Origin: Schauerella aestuarii
GTDB lineage: Bacteria > Pseudomonadota > Gammaproteobacteria > Burkholderiales > Burkholderiaceae_B
DNA: 64,000 nt
Reading direction: 5' to 3'
NCBI RefSeq assembly: GCF_009866805.1
Contig: NZ_SIZW01000039.1
Coordinates: 310,001-374,000, forward strand
Under the pieces are notes generated by a model. The model saw only the letters and a list, made by a program, of their open reading frames with translations, was not told where the DNA came from and made no database searches. This document shows positions 8,628-17,716 of the stretch, piece after piece. Numbering within the stretch: position 1 is the first letter of the stretch; every line of letters begins with the position of its first letter. The translations under genes and the position numbers were made by a program.

Positions 8628-9455
8628 TCAGCCCGCCGCGTCGATACGCATGATGTCTTCGACGATCACCAGAGCGGCTTCGAGGGTGAATTCGCCGGCC
8701 TGCACCATCTCGATGGCGGTGTCCACATCCACATGCATGATCTCGGAGACCTCGCCGTCACGATTGGCCGGTTGCACATGGGCTGCCAGCACGCAGTCGC
8801 TTACCAGCACGTCTTCAACCTGGTAGCCCTCGGGCAGGCGCCGGTGCATGCGCAGGATGGTTCGCAGCGGGGAGCGATGGGCGAGATGCTCGGGCGACAG
8901 GCCTGCTTCCTCGTCGCACTCGCGCACCAGTGCTTCGTCCAGCGGTTCGCCCGTGCAGACCAGGCCGCCCACCAAGGTGTCCCACATGCCTGGGTCGGTG
9001 GACTTGCTCATCGCGCGGCGGGCGATCCACAGGCGGCCATCGGGCGTCCAGGCATTCAAATGCACGGCACGCGTACACAACGCCAGGGGTCGTGAGGCCG
9101 CGCGTTCGATGGCGCCGATCACCTCGCCGGCCTCCGTGCATACGTCCAGCAACTCGTTACGCCAGCCGCGCAGGCATTGCGCCTGCCGCATCGTATCGGC
9201 CACGTCGGCCAGAAGCGCGTCGAGTTGCGGGCCGGGCGCGAGCGCCGCGCCAATGTGCAACGCGCCGTCCTGCGCGACCACGCCGGGCACCTGGCGCAGC
9301 GCATCCCAGGCCGCATCCGTTGCCCAACCGCACACTTGGCCGCCGATCCACAGCCTATGGGCGCGTTCGGGCGGCGCTTCCTGGGCGCGGGCGTTCAATT
9401 GGGCGTACAGTTCCGTGAGCGCGTCGCGGCGCGCCAGAGGGTGTGAAGTCGACAT
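8628..9455 (-). CDS. Nudix hydrolase with N-terminal DUF4743 domain
   Basis: This 275-residue protein has an N-terminal DUF4743-type domain (about residues 10-125; RLWIGGQVCGWA is typical) and a C-terminal Nudix domain. The Nudix box matches G-x5-E-x7-R-E-x-x-E-E-x-G-L exactly (GLVCTGEPLDEALVRE plus CDEEAGL). The same architecture in fungal Tnr3 and bacterial relatives acts on oxidised thiamine or other nucleoside-diphosphate-like compounds; the substrate here is not known. The gene converges with the antiporter (34 bp apart). Confidence 0.88.
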   Translation of the reverse strand: MSTSHPLARRDALTELYAQLNARAQEAPPERAHRLWIGGQVCGWATDAAWDALRQVPGVVAQDGALHIGAALAPGPQLDALLADVADTMRQAQCLRGWRNELLDVCTEAGEVIGAIERAASRPLALCTRAVHLNAWTPDGRLWIARRAMSKSTDPGMWDTLVGGLVCTGEPLDEALVRECDEEAGLSPEHLAHRSPLRTILRMHRRLPEGYQVEDVLVSDCVLAAHVQPANRDGEVSEIMHVDVDTAIEMVQAGEFTLEAALVIVEDIMRIDAAG

Positions 9456-9552
9456 GGCCGGAGTTTAGTGCATGCGATGGGCACGTGGGTTGGCTCATGG
9501 GGACGGTTCAGCCCGCCTTCAAGAGGCTCGTCACTTCCCGTTGCCTGTCCGC

Positions 9553-9558
9553 TATAAT
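9553..9558 (+). promoter_or_regulatory. putative -10 box (TATAAT) upstream of ctaC
   Basis: A perfect TATAAT occurs 158 bp upstream of ctaC in the noncoding spacer after the divergent Nudix gene. No good -35 hexamer is seen 16-18 bp further upstream, so it may need an activator or an extended leader. It would give a leader of about 145 nt. Confidence 0.45.
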
Positions 9559-9710
9559 CCTGCCGTTTTAGCTGTGATTCGTGCAGGTCTACGAGGATGC
9601 TCTATAGCCTTGCGTTCCTGCCGTCCAATAATTGTGCGCTTCCGTGGGGAGACACGCCGGCATCCACCGGCGCAACACGAAATAAAAAAGCGCCGTAATT
9701 CGAGGTCAGC

Positions 9711-10868
9711 ATGAAGAAGTTGAGAGGGGTACTGGGCACCTGTGCGCTGCTGGTTGGCAGCGTCGCCGTCGCCCAGGTCAAAGACATGCCCGGCGGCCCA
9801 CGCGTCAATCAGCTGAACCTGCACGAAGGCGTCACATCGATTGCGCGCGATGCCGTCTGGCTTCACTGGATGATGCTCAGCATCTGTATGGTGATCTTCG
9901 TCGGCGTGTTCGGCGTGATGTTCTACTCGATCTGGGCGCACCGCAAATCGCGTGGTGCCAAGGCCGCGACCTTCCATGAGCATCTCGGCGTCGAAGTCGC
10001 CTGGACGGTCATTCCCTTCATCATCGTGATCGCCATGGCACTGCCCGCCACGCGCACGGTTGTGGCCATGAAGGACACCTCCAGCCCCGATCTGACCGTC
10101 AAGGTCACGGGTTACCAGTGGAAGTGGGGCTACGAATACATCGACGGCGCGGCCAACGGCGTCAAGTTCCTGTCAACCTTGTCCACGCCGCGCGCGCAGA
10201 TCGAAAACCGCGAAGAGAAGGGCGAGTTCTACCTGATGGAAGTGGACAAGCCGCTCGTGGTGCCGGTGGACAAGAAGGTCCGCATCGTGCTCACCGCGGC
10301 CGACGTCATCCACTCCTGGATGGTGCCCGAATTCGGCGTCAAGCAGGATGCCATCCCCGGCTTCCTGCGGGATACCTGGTTCCGCGCTGAAAAAACCGGC
10401 TTCTTCCGCGGTCAGTGCGCCGAGCTCTGTGGCAAGGATCATGCGTTCATGCCGATCGTGGTCGAGGTCAAGTCGCAAGCCGACTACGACGCCTGGGCCG
10501 AAGAGCAGAAGAAGCTGATGTCGGCCAACGCCGACGATCCCACCAAAGAGTGGACCAAAGAAGAACTGGTCGCCCGCGGCGAACAGGTCTACGGCGCAAA
10601 CTGCGTGGCCTGTCACCAGGCCACCGGTAAAGGTTTGCCCGGCGCTTTCCCGGCACTGGACGGAGACAAAACCGTGCTGGGACCCAAGGCCGAGCAGATC
10701 AAGACGGTGCTCAACGGCCGTCCAGGCACGGCAATGGCCGCGTTCGGCGGTCAGTTGAACGATGTTGAGATCGCCGCCGCCATTACGTACACCCGCAATG
10801 CCTGGGGCAATGCGGGCAAGGGTCAGGACCCTGTGGTGCAGCCTGCCGACGTGACTGCCGCGCGCTGA
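9711..10868 (+). CDS. ctaC: cytochrome c oxidase subunit II with fused cytochrome c domain
   Basis: This 385-residue caa3-type subunit II carries electrons from cytochrome c to subunit I. A signal peptide ends near AVAQ (about residue 22). Two TM helices follow (about 50-70 and 97-115). The CuA domain contains [17 protein letters not shown] and the CuA ligands C-x3-C-x3-H-x2-M ([13 protein letters not shown]). After a charged linker, a class I cytochrome c domain carries CVACH (near residue 298) and a distal Met candidate in GTAMAAF. It is the first gene of the oxidase operon. Confidence 0.95.
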   Translation: MKKLRGVLGTCALLVGSVAVAQVKDMPGGPRVNQLNLHEGVTSIARDAVWLHWMMLSICMVIFVGVFGVMFYSIWAHRKSRGAKAATFHEHLGVEVAWTVIPFIIVIAMALPATRTVVAMKDTSSPDLTVKVTGYQWKWGYEYIDGAANGVKFLSTLSTPRAQIENREEKGEFYLMEVDKPLVVPVDKKVRIVLTAADVIHSWMVPEFGVKQDAIPGFLRDTWFRAEKTGFFRGQCAELCGKDHAFMPIVVEVKSQADYDAWAEEQKKLMSANADDPTKEWTKEELVARGEQVYGANCVACHQATGKGLPGAFPALDGDKTVLGPKAEQIKTVLNGRPGTAMAAFGGQLNDVEIAAAITYTRNAWGNAGKGQDPVVQPADVTAAR

Positions 10869-10912
10869 GTGCGCGCCCCATCCGCCGACATCCATAAGTA
10901 ATAGAAATGATT

Positions 10913-10937
10913 GCCGGCTTCATGGACTGAAGCCGGC
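10913..10937 (+). other. perfect 10-bp hairpin between ctaC and ctaD
   Basis: GCCGGCTTCA (10913-10922) pairs with TGAAGCCGGC (10928-10937) around a TGGAC loop. There is no U-tract, and it ends 7 nt before the ctaD ribosome site AGGAAGGAG (10945-10953). It is not a classical terminator; it could be an mRNA processing/stability element or a partial attenuator that sets the subunit ratio. Confidence 0.6.
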
Positions 10938-10959
10938 ATCCAGCAGGAAGGAGTCCACC

Positions 10960-12573
10960 ATGAGCAGCGTCCCAGTCGACCACGTATCGCCGGGCCACGG
11001 TCACGGCCACGGTCATGATGATCATCACCACGGTGCCCCCACGGGCTGGCGCCGGTGGTTGTTTGCCACGAACCACAAAGATATCGGGACGATGTATCTC
11101 ATCTTCTCGTTCACCATGCTGCTCGAAGGCGGCACGCTGGCGTTGCTGCTGCGTACCGAGTTGTTCGAGCCGGGCCTGCAGTTCTTCCGGCCCGAACTCT
11201 TCAACCAGTTCACGACGATGCACGGCCTGATCATGGTGTTCGGCGCGATCATGCCGGCCTTCGTGGGCTTCGCCAACTGGATGATTCCGCTGCAGATCGG
11301 CGCGTCGGACATGGCCTTTGCCCGCATGAACAACTTCAGCTTCTGGCTGTTGCCGGTCGCCGGCCTCATGCTCACGCTGTCGTTCTTCGTGCCGGGGGGT
11401 GCCACCGCTGCGGGATGGACGCTCTACGCGCCCCTGTCATTGCAGATGGGGCCCGGGATGGACCTCGCCATTTTTGCGATGCACATCATGGGCGCCTCCT
11501 CGATCATGGGCGCCATCAACATCATCGTCACGATCCTCAACATGCGCGCGCCGGGCATGACGTTGATGAAGATGCCGCTGTTCTGCTGGACCTGGCTCAT
11601 CACCGCCTTCCTGCTGATCGCCGTGCTGCCCGTGCTGGCCGCCGCCATCACGATGGTGCTCACCGATCGTCACTTCGGCACGGGCTTCTTCAATGCCGCC
11701 GCTGGTGGCGATCCGGTGCTGTACCAGCACATCTTCTGGTTCTTCGGGCATCCCGAGGTGTACATCATGATCTTGCCGGCGTTCGGCATCGTCTCGGCCA
11801 TCGTGCCCGCCTTCGCCCGCAAGAAGCTCTTCGGTTATGCCTCGATGGTGTACGCCACGGCGTCCATCGCCGTGCTGTCGTTCATCGTGTGGGCGCACCA
11901 CATGTTCACCACCGGGATGCCGGTCACGGGCCAGCTGTACTTCATGTACGCCACCATGCTGATCTCCATCCCCACGGGTGTGAAGGTGTTCAACTGGATC
12001 GCCACCATGTGGCGCGGCTCGATGACGTTCGAGACCCCGATGCTGTTCGCGGTGGGCTTCATCTTCGTGTTCACGATGGGCGGCTTTACCGGATTGATTC
12101 TGTCCGTCGCGCCGATCGATATCCAGGTGCACGATACCTATTACGTGGTGGCGCACTTCCACTACGTGCTGGTGGCAGGCTCGTTGTTCGCCCTCTTTGC
12201 CGGCACGTATTACTGGTTGCCCAAGTGGACCGGCCGCATGTATAGCGAGAAACTGGGCAAGTTCCACTTCTGGTCGTCGCTGATTTCGTTCAACGTCACG
12301 TTCTTCCCCATGCACTTCATGGGCCTGGCCGGCATGCCGCGCCGCTATGCCGACTATGCCGCGCAGTTCACCACCTTCCACCAGGTGGCCACGATCGGCG
12401 CGTTCTGGTTTGGCCTGTCGCAGCTGATCTTCCTGTGGGCCGTGTTGCGCTGCTACGCCGGCAAGGGTGAGCTGGCTCCCGCCAAACCGTGGGAAGGCGC
12501 CGAAGGACTGGAATGGACCGTGCCGTCGCCGGCGCCGTTCCATACCTTCGAAACCCCGCCCGAAGTCAAATAA
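10960..12573 (+). CDS. ctaD: cytochrome c oxidase subunit I (aa3/caa3 type)
   Basis: This 537-residue, 12-TM heme-copper oxidase catalytic subunit reduces O2 and pumps protons. Signatures are [14 protein letters not shown] at the N terminus, heme a ligand in [21 protein letters not shown] with the CuB His and cross-linked Tyr, WAHHMFTTG and [14 protein letters not shown] with heme ligands. The soluble N terminus is unusually His-rich ([15 protein letters not shown], about residues 11-25), which could bind metal. The start ATG 10960 follows AGGAAGGAG. Confidence 0.97.
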   Translation: MSSVPVDHVSPGHGHGHGHDDHHHGAPTGWRRWLFATNHKDIGTMYLIFSFTMLLEGGTLALLLRTELFEPGLQFFRPELFNQFTTMHGLIMVFGAIMPAFVGFANWMIPLQIGASDMAFARMNNFSFWLLPVAGLMLTLSFFVPGGATAAGWTLYAPLSLQMGPGMDLAIFAMHIMGASSIMGAINIIVTILNMRAPGMTLMKMPLFCWTWLITAFLLIAVLPVLAAAITMVLTDRHFGTGFFNAAAGGDPVLYQHIFWFFGHPEVYIMILPAFGIVSAIVPAFARKKLFGYASMVYATASIAVLSFIVWAHHMFTTGMPVTGQLYFMYATMLISIPTGVKVFNWIATMWRGSMTFETPMLFAVGFIFVFTMGGFTGLILSVAPIDIQVHDTYYVVAHFHYVLVAGSLFALFAGTYYWLPKWTGRMYSEKLGKFHFWSSLISFNVTFFPMHFMGLAGMPRRYADYAAQFTTFHQVATIGAFWFGLSQLIFLWAVLRCYAGKGELAPAKPWEGAEGLEWTVPSPAPFHTFETPPEVK

Positions 12574-12590
12574 CGCTTTTAGGAATCGCC

Positions 12591-12731
12591 GTGGCCCTGA
12601 CGACCGAACAACGCCGCAAGAACCGCATCGCGCTCACCGTATTGGCGGTCGTGGTGGTGGCCATCTTCGCGTGGACGCTGTTTCGCGGCACCGAGATCTT
12701 CGCGGGCTTCGCCGGCATGGCCGGGCGCTAG
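12591..12731 (+). CDS. cytochrome oxidase small assembly protein (46 aa)
   Basis: This 46-residue protein starts at GTG 12591, 17 nt after ctaD, with AGGA at 12581-12584. It reads MALTTEQRRKNRIALT, then one TM helix (about residues 13-33) and a short tail. The charged EQRRKNRIAL head plus a single helix between ctaD and the DUF2970 gene is the layout of the 'cytochrome oxidase small assembly protein' of betaproteobacteria. Its role in oxidase maturation rests on context. Confidence 0.75.
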   Translation: MALTTEQRRKNRIALTVLAVVVVAIFAWTLFRGTEIFAGFAGMAGR

Positions 12732-12743
12732 GAATACGCCGAC

Positions 12744-12968
12744 ATGACCGACGATATCCGGGAGCTCTCACGTCGCAAACTCAGCTTCGTCCAGACGCTG
12801 AAAGCGGTACTGTGGGGATTCTTCGGCGTTCGCAAGGGCGCCGGATATCAGGAAGACATCGGCCGCCTCAATCCCGTGCATCTCATCATTGCCGGGATAT
12901 TGGGCGGCATCATTTTTGTTGTTGTGCTGGTAACCATCGTCCGCTTTGCGGTCGCCAGCCTGAGCTGA
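12744..12968 (+). CDS. DUF2970 family small membrane protein
   Basis: This 74-residue protein has the DUF2970 pattern: FVQTLKAVLWGFFGVRKGAGYQ, then a short linker and one C-terminal TM helix (about residues 46-70). Such proteins sit in betaproteobacterial cytochrome oxidase operons and probably help assembly; the biochemical role is unknown. In related genomes a ctaG/Cox11 gene usually lies just before this one, but here only 12 bp separate it from the small assembly protein. Confidence 0.85.
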   Translation: MTDDIRELSRRKLSFVQTLKAVLWGFFGVRKGAGYQEDIGRLNPVHLIIAGILGGIIFVVVLVTIVRFAVASLS

Positions 12969-13007
12969 CACCTACAATAAAGACTCTTCGAGAGCAGGGA
13001 GAACATC

Positions 13008-13883
13008 ATGAGTGCAAGCCACTCGGTTCAAGGCAACGAGGCACCTTACTACTACGTCCCGGCCGACTCCGGTCACCCGGTACGCATGGCCTTGACGCTG
13101 CTTGTGATCGGCGTGAGCGCCGCGGCCTGGATCAACGGTGTCAGCCTGGCGAAGTGGGGCGTGCTGGTCGGCTTCCTGGGCCTGATCACCGTGATGTTCT
13201 ACTGGTTTGCCGACTCCATCGGTGAAGCGCAGCAAGGGCTCTACAGCAAGCGTATCGACGTGTCCTACCGCTGGGGCATGAGCTGGTTCATCTTCTCTGA
13301 AGTGATGTTTTTCGCCGGCTTCTTCGGCGCGCTCTGGTATGTGCGCACTATCACCACGCCGTGGCTGGGCGACCTGGATCACAAGCTTCTGTTGTGGCCC
13401 GACTTCAATGCCGTGTGGCCCAATTTCGGCCCCGCCGGCGTGGTCGAGCAGTTCCAGAGCGTGGGCCCGTTCTGGCTGCCCACAATTAACACGGCGCTGC
13501 TGCTGACCTCGGGTATCACGCTGACCATCGCCCACCACGCGCTGCGCGAAAATCACCGCGGCAAGACCACGTTCTGGTTGGCGGCCACGGTGCTGCTGGG
13601 TTTCATCTTCGTCGGCGTGCAGGCGTACGAGTACCACCACGCCTATACCGAGCTCAACCTGCGTTTCAACTCGGGCGCTTTCGGCTCGCTGTTTTACATG
13701 CTGACCGGTTTCCACGGCTTCCATGTGATCATGGGTGCCATCATGCTGACGGTGATGCTCATCCGCCTGATGAAGGGCCACTTCACGGCCGATAACCACT
13801 TTGGGTTCGAGGCCGCTGCCTGGTATTGGCACTTCGTGGACGTGGTGTGGCTGGGGCTGTACTTGTTTGTTTATTGGTTCTGA
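13008..13883 (+). CDS. ctaE: cytochrome c oxidase subunit III
   Basis: This 291-residue, 7-TM subunit III stabilises proton uptake by subunit I. Typical blocks are WGMSWFIFSEVMFFAGFFGA, NTALLLTSGITLTIAHHAL, YMLTGFHGFHVIMGAIML and a C-terminal WYWHFVDVVWLGLYLFVY. The last structural gene of the core oxidase; the 180 bp to the next gene holds nothing recognisable. Confidence 0.97.
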   Translation: MSASHSVQGNEAPYYYVPADSGHPVRMALTLLVIGVSAAAWINGVSLAKWGVLVGFLGLITVMFYWFADSIGEAQQGLYSKRIDVSYRWGMSWFIFSEVMFFAGFFGALWYVRTITTPWLGDLDHKLLLWPDFNAVWPNFGPAGVVEQFQSVGPFWLPTINTALLLTSGITLTIAHHALRENHRGKTTFWLAATVLLGFIFVGVQAYEYHHAYTELNLRFNSGAFGSLFYMLTGFHGFHVIMGAIMLTVMLIRLMKGHFTADNHFGFEAAAWYWHFVDVVWLGLYLFVYWF

Positions 13884-14063
13884 TGTGACGCGCTATGGCG
13901 TGGCGCCTGTCGGTGCCGCGCCTGGTCTTACGGGCGCAGGCGTGCAATGCGCCTGGCTCACGCGCCGTGCGGCATCCAGGCGTGCCGCGCGGAATTTGCC
14001 CGACGCGACGCCGGGATCCGGTCCAAACGCGATCCAGCCATCAGGAACCTTGCCGCTGGGCGC

Positions 14064-14264
14064 TCATCTAAGTCCCGTGCTCTCGATCCAGCCCATGTGG
14101 TGGGCGAACAGGACGAACAGAAACAGCACGACCGACATGCCGATGCGCACGGTCAATGCGTTGACGGTGCGATTGGTCTTACCTTGATCTTTCATCAGAT
14201 AGACCAGGGCGGATGCCAGGCTGGCCAATATGCCGATGAAGGCCAGAACGACGACGATACGCAT
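14064..14264 (-). CDS. twin transmembrane protein (DUF2909 type)
   Basis: This 66-residue protein has two TM helices (about residues 1-22 and 37-58) joined by a basic loop (MKDQGKTNRTVNALTVR). DUF2909-type proteins sit beside surf1 in many betaproteobacterial oxidase loci. The ATG at 14264 is preferred because GGAGG lies 6 nt upstream on the minus strand; the open frame extends to 14300. It is antisense to the oxidase operon and diverges from surf1 with only 34 bp between starts. Confidence 0.8.
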   Translation of the reverse strand: MRIVVVLAFIGILASLASALVYLMKDQGKTNRTVNALTVRIGMSVVLFLFVLFAHHMGWIESTGLR

Positions 14265-14298
14265 GACGGCCTCCGATAAAGACGGAATTATTGCAGAC

Positions 14299-15075
14299 AT
14301 GGCACGACCTCACTCGATTTCTCGCACGCTGGCCGCGCTGGTATTGCTCGCGCTGGCCGTGGTGCTGCTGGCGTCGCTGGGCCGATGGCAATTGAAACGC
14401 GCCGATGAGCGCCGCGCCACGCTGCACACGATCGAGGCGGGTCGCGTGCAGCCGCCCCTCACGCTTGGCGCCGACGTACCGCCTGCGGCATTGACGCCGT
14501 GGCGCCCTGCGCGCGCGGTGGGGCAGTGGCGCGACGATCTGACGGTGGTGCTCGAAAACCGCAACCACGATGGCCGCCCGGGCTTCTGGCTGGCGACGCC
14601 GCTGGTGCTGGATGCCTCGCGAAATGTGGCCGTGCTGGTGCTGCGTGGCTGGGTGGCGCGCGCCGTACCCGGCCAGCCGCAGCCGCCGTTTCCCCCCGCA
14701 CCCCCAGGCGAGCAGATGGCCAGCGGCGAGCTGGTGACGCACGTGCCGCGGCTCTTCGAACTGTGGGGGATGGGCGCAGCGGCTACACTGCCCCCACGCC
14801 TTCCCGCGCCGGACGGCACGTTTCCCAAGGTGCAGAACCTCGCACTCGACGATTACGCGCGCGCCACAGGGCTTACCTTGGTACCGGCGGTGCTGCAGCA
14901 GTTGGCACCCGATGCGCCGGGGCTGTCTCGCGATTGGCCGCAGCCGTCGGTGGATTACAACCAGAACCAGGGGTACGCCCTGCAATGGTTTGCGTTTGCC
15001 GCCATCGCGGCGATTGCCTGGCTGGTCGTATTGGTGCGCGCATGGCGCCGCCGGCGTGCCGCCAGCCCTGATTAA
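14299..15075 (+). CDS. SURF1 family cytochrome oxidase biogenesis protein
   Basis: This 258-residue protein has one TM helix at each end (about residues 8-28 and 225-245) and a periplasmic domain, the Surf1/Shy1 topology. Family blocks are LGRWQLKRADER after the first helix, NHDGRPGFWLATPL, VLRGWVAR and NQGYALQWFAFA. Surf1 binds heme a and helps insert it into subunit I. The ATG at 14299 gives the usual short N terminus; an in-frame ATG at 14263 would overlap the start of the divergent DUF2909 gene. Confidence 0.9.
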   Translation: MARPHSISRTLAALVLLALAVVLLASLGRWQLKRADERRATLHTIEAGRVQPPLTLGADVPPAALTPWRPARAVGQWRDDLTVVLENRNHDGRPGFWLATPLVLDASRNVAVLVLRGWVARAVPGQPQPPFPPAPPGEQMASGELVTHVPRLFELWGMGAAATLPPRLPAPDGTFPKVQNLALDDYARATGLTLVPAVLQQLAPDAPGLSRDWPQPSVDYNQNQGYALQWFAFAAIAAIAWLVVLVRAWRRRRAASPD

Positions 15076-15113
15076 CCAAGATTGCCTCGAACCGATAGCA
15101 GGAACTGCCCGCC

Positions 15114-15755
15114 GTGTCTTCCGCCCCTCAGCCCACCTCGCGTCCGCGCCGCTCACTCGCGCCGATGATTGCGGTCTTTCTGGTCAGTCTGGCGCCGATC
15201 GTGGCGGCATTCGTGGTGTATTTCAATCCGCAATGGTGGCCCACCGATTCGGGCGCCTACGGCCAATTGGTCGATCCGCAGCGTCCGATACCCGGCCCGG
15301 CCGAGATGCCCCTGGCCACGCTGGACGGCAAACCCTACGACCTGAACGCCCTGCGCGGTCGCTGGGTACTTGCCGCTGCCGACGAGGCCGAGTGCCCCGA
15401 ATCCTGTGCCCGCAAGCTCTTCATCATCCGCAACACGCACGCCAGCCTGGGCAAGAACGTGGATCGTCTGATGCGGGTGTGGTTCATCACCGATAATGCG
15501 CCGGTGCCGCAGAAAGTGCTCGACGCCTACAAGGGCACGGTGATGGTGCGCGGCAAGCCTGCCGATCTGGCACCGTTCCTGTTGGGTGCAGGCCCTGCGG
15601 CCGCCTCGACGGTGACCGTGGCCGATGAACTGGATGGTCCGATCTGGATGATCGATCCGCTGGGTCATCTCATGCAGCAGTTTCCCGACGAAGCCGACCC
15701 CGTCGAAGTGCGCAACGACGTGCGCAAACTCATTTCCAACTCCCGTATTGGTTGA
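15114..15755 (+). CDS. Sco-like thioredoxin-fold membrane protein of the oxidase cluster
   Basis: This 213-residue protein has one N-terminal TM helix (about residues 17-37) and a periplasmic thioredoxin-like domain. ECPESCARKL gives a C-x3-C pair like the copper-binding CPDVC of Sco1. The distal Sco histidine (D-H-T-A before the FYILD strand) has no counterpart: the aligned DELDGPIWMIDPLG has no His at that point. It may act as a thiol reductase for CuA, not as a three-ligand copper chaperone. The start is GTG at 15114 with AGGAA upstream. It lies between surf1 and ctaA. Confidence 0.8.
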   Translation: MSSAPQPTSRPRRSLAPMIAVFLVSLAPIVAAFVVYFNPQWWPTDSGAYGQLVDPQRPIPGPAEMPLATLDGKPYDLNALRGRWVLAAADEAECPESCARKLFIIRNTHASLGKNVDRLMRVWFITDNAPVPQKVLDAYKGTVMVRGKPADLAPFLLGAGPAAASTVTVADELDGPIWMIDPLGHLMQQFPDEADPVEVRNDVRKLISNSRIG

Positions 15756-15761
15756 TCCGCG

Positions 15762-16793
15762 ATGGACCGCATGATTTCCCGCTATCGCAAACTGGTGTTC
15801 ATTACCTGGTTTCTGACCCTGGACCTCATAATGTTCGGCGCGTTCGTGCGCCTGAGCGATTCGGGCCTGGGCTGCCCCGACTGGCCGGGCTGTTATGGCT
15901 CGGTGACGCCGATCGGTGCGATGGGCGATATTCATGCCGCCACACAAGATATGCCGTATGGCCCCGTCACGCTCTCCAAGGCCTGGATCGAGATGATCCA
16001 CCGCTATGTGGGTTCGCTGCTGGGCCTGCTCATCATCGCGTTCACCTATATGGCGTGGCGCTACCGCAAGCAATTGGGGCGTAGCCCGGCATTGGCCGTG
16101 GGTACGCTGGTGGCCGTGTGCGTGCAGGGTGCCTTCGGCGCCTGGACGGTCACGCACCGGTTGATGCCGGTGGTGGTGACCGCCCACTTGATGGGTGGCA
16201 TGTTGCTGCTCGCCTTGATGACGTGGCTCGCGGCGCGCGAGCGTTCGCACCTGCCGATCGCGGCCGCGGCCGCCCGGTGGCGGCCCTGGATGATCGCCGC
16301 TTTTGTGATCCTGATGATGCAGATCGCGTTGGGCGGGTGGGTGAGCACCAACTACGCAGCGCTGGCCTGCATGGATTTCCCGATGTGCCATGGCGAATGG
16401 GTGCCGCCCATGGATTTCCACGGAGGCTACTCGCTCATCCGGGCGCTGGGCGAACTTCCGTCGGGCGAAATGATCTCGCAGACGGCACTCACCGCGATTC
16501 ATTGGGTGCACCGCAACTTTGCGTTCTTCGTCTTCGCCTTCGTCGGCATTCTGGCCTGGCGCATGCGCGCCGAGCCGGGGTTGAAAGGCCCCGCCACGCT
16601 GGTGCTGGCATTGCTGCTCGCGCAACTGTTTACGGGGCTCACCACCATCTTCTTCCAGTGGCCGCTGCTGATTGCCGTGCTGCATAACGGCGGTGCGGCC
16701 GGCCTGGTTCTGGCGAGCACGACCCTGCTGGTACGCCTGGCGACCGCCGGCCGCGCGCCCATGCGCGACGTCGTGCCAGCGAATGGCGTCTAA
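15762..16793 (+). CDS. ctaA: heme A synthase (COX15/CtaA)
   Basis: This 343-residue, 8-TM protein converts heme O to heme A by oxidising the C8 methyl group. Heme-ligand regions are visible in EMIHRYVGSLLGLL, VTAHLMGGMLLLALMTW and AIHWVHRNFAF. N-terminal GAFVRLSDSGLGCPDWPGCYG is the family signature with paired Cys. It is 6 bp after the Sco-like gene and 9 bp before ctaB. Confidence 0.95.
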   Translation: MDRMISRYRKLVFITWFLTLDLIMFGAFVRLSDSGLGCPDWPGCYGSVTPIGAMGDIHAATQDMPYGPVTLSKAWIEMIHRYVGSLLGLLIIAFTYMAWRYRKQLGRSPALAVGTLVAVCVQGAFGAWTVTHRLMPVVVTAHLMGGMLLLALMTWLAARERSHLPIAAAAARWRPWMIAAFVILMMQIALGGWVSTNYAALACMDFPMCHGEWVPPMDFHGGYSLIRALGELPSGEMISQTALTAIHWVHRNFAFFVFAFVGILAWRMRAEPGLKGPATLVLALLLAQLFTGLTTIFFQWPLLIAVLHNGGAAGLVLASTTLLVRLATAGRAPMRDVVPANGV

Positions 16794-16802
16794 AATAGCG
16801 TC

Positions 16803-17696
16803 ATGAACACTCTCGCTGCCTCCCAGCCGGGCTTGCTGCGCCAGTATCTGGTGCTGACCAAGCCTCGCGTGACCCAACTTGCCGTTTTTTGCGCGGTGAT
16901 CGGCATGTTCCTGGCCGCGCCGGGGCTGCCGGATTTGTCGCGGGTGGCGTTTGGCACGCTGGGCATCTGGTTGCTCGCAGCGGCGGCCTTCGCGATCAAT
17001 TGTCTGATCGAGCAGGAAGTGGACGCCCGCATGTTGCGCACGGCGCGGCGTGCCACCGCGCGCGGCACGATCACCTCCACCCAGGTGCTGGCGCTCTCCG
17101 GGCTGCTCGGTGGCTCCGGGATGTTCGTGCTGTATTTCGGCGTCAATCCGCTCACGATGTGGCTCACCTTCGCCACCTTTGTGGGATATGCGGTGATCTA
17201 CACCGTGATCCTCAAGCCCCGCACCCCGCAAAATATCGTTATTGGCGGGCTTTCCGGCGCCATGCCGCCTGCGCTGGGTTGGGCCGCCATTGCCAACGCG
17301 GTGCCGGCCGAGGCCTGGATTCTCGTCCTCATTATTTTCATCTGGACGCCGCCGCACTTCTGGGCGCTGGCGCTGTACCGCAACAACGACTACATCAAGT
17401 CGGGCTTGCCCATGCTGCCCGTGACGCACGGCCAGCAGTTCACGCGCCTGCACATCCTGCTCTACAGCTTTGCGCTGCTGGCGACCACGCTCATGCCGTA
17501 TGTGATCCGCATGAGCGGTGTGCTGTACCTGGCGTGCGCCCTCGTGCTGGGCGGCATGTTCATCTACTACGCCTGGCGCTTGTATCGCGAGTACAGCGAT
17601 GCCCTGGCGCGCAAGCTCTTCCGCTTTTCCATCCTTTATCTCTCGCTGTTGTTTGGCGCATTGCTGGCCGATCACTGGGTCGGCCTGCTGCGCTGA
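16803..17696 (+). CDS. ctaB: protoheme IX farnesyltransferase (heme O synthase)
   Basis: This 297-residue UbiA-superfamily prenyltransferase makes heme O from protoheme and farnesyl diphosphate. The aspartate-containing motif is [18 protein letters not shown] (N-x3-D-x3-D region); a second motif is [29 protein letters not shown] and [14 protein letters not shown] are typical. The operon order ctaA-ctaB matches the pathway. Confidence 0.96.
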   Translation: MNTLAASQPGLLRQYLVLTKPRVTQLAVFCAVIGMFLAAPGLPDLSRVAFGTLGIWLLAAAAFAINCLIEQEVDARMLRTARRATARGTITSTQVLALSGLLGGSGMFVLYFGVNPLTMWLTFATFVGYAVIYTVILKPRTPQNIVIGGLSGAMPPALGWAAIANAVPAEAWILVLIIFIWTPPHFWALALYRNNDYIKSGLPMLPVTHGQQFTRLHILLYSFALLATTLMPYVIRMSGVLYLACALVLGGMFIYYAWRLYREYSDALARKLFRFSILYLSLLFGALLADHWVGLLR

Positions 17697-17716
17697 GCCG
17701 GCCGACGGAGTTCTCC

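Noticed and set aside
15153-17675. 840-codon minus-strand open frame across the Sco-like, ctaA and ctaB genes
   Set aside because: It spans three recognisable plus-strand genes and has only low-complexity His/Arg/Gln content.
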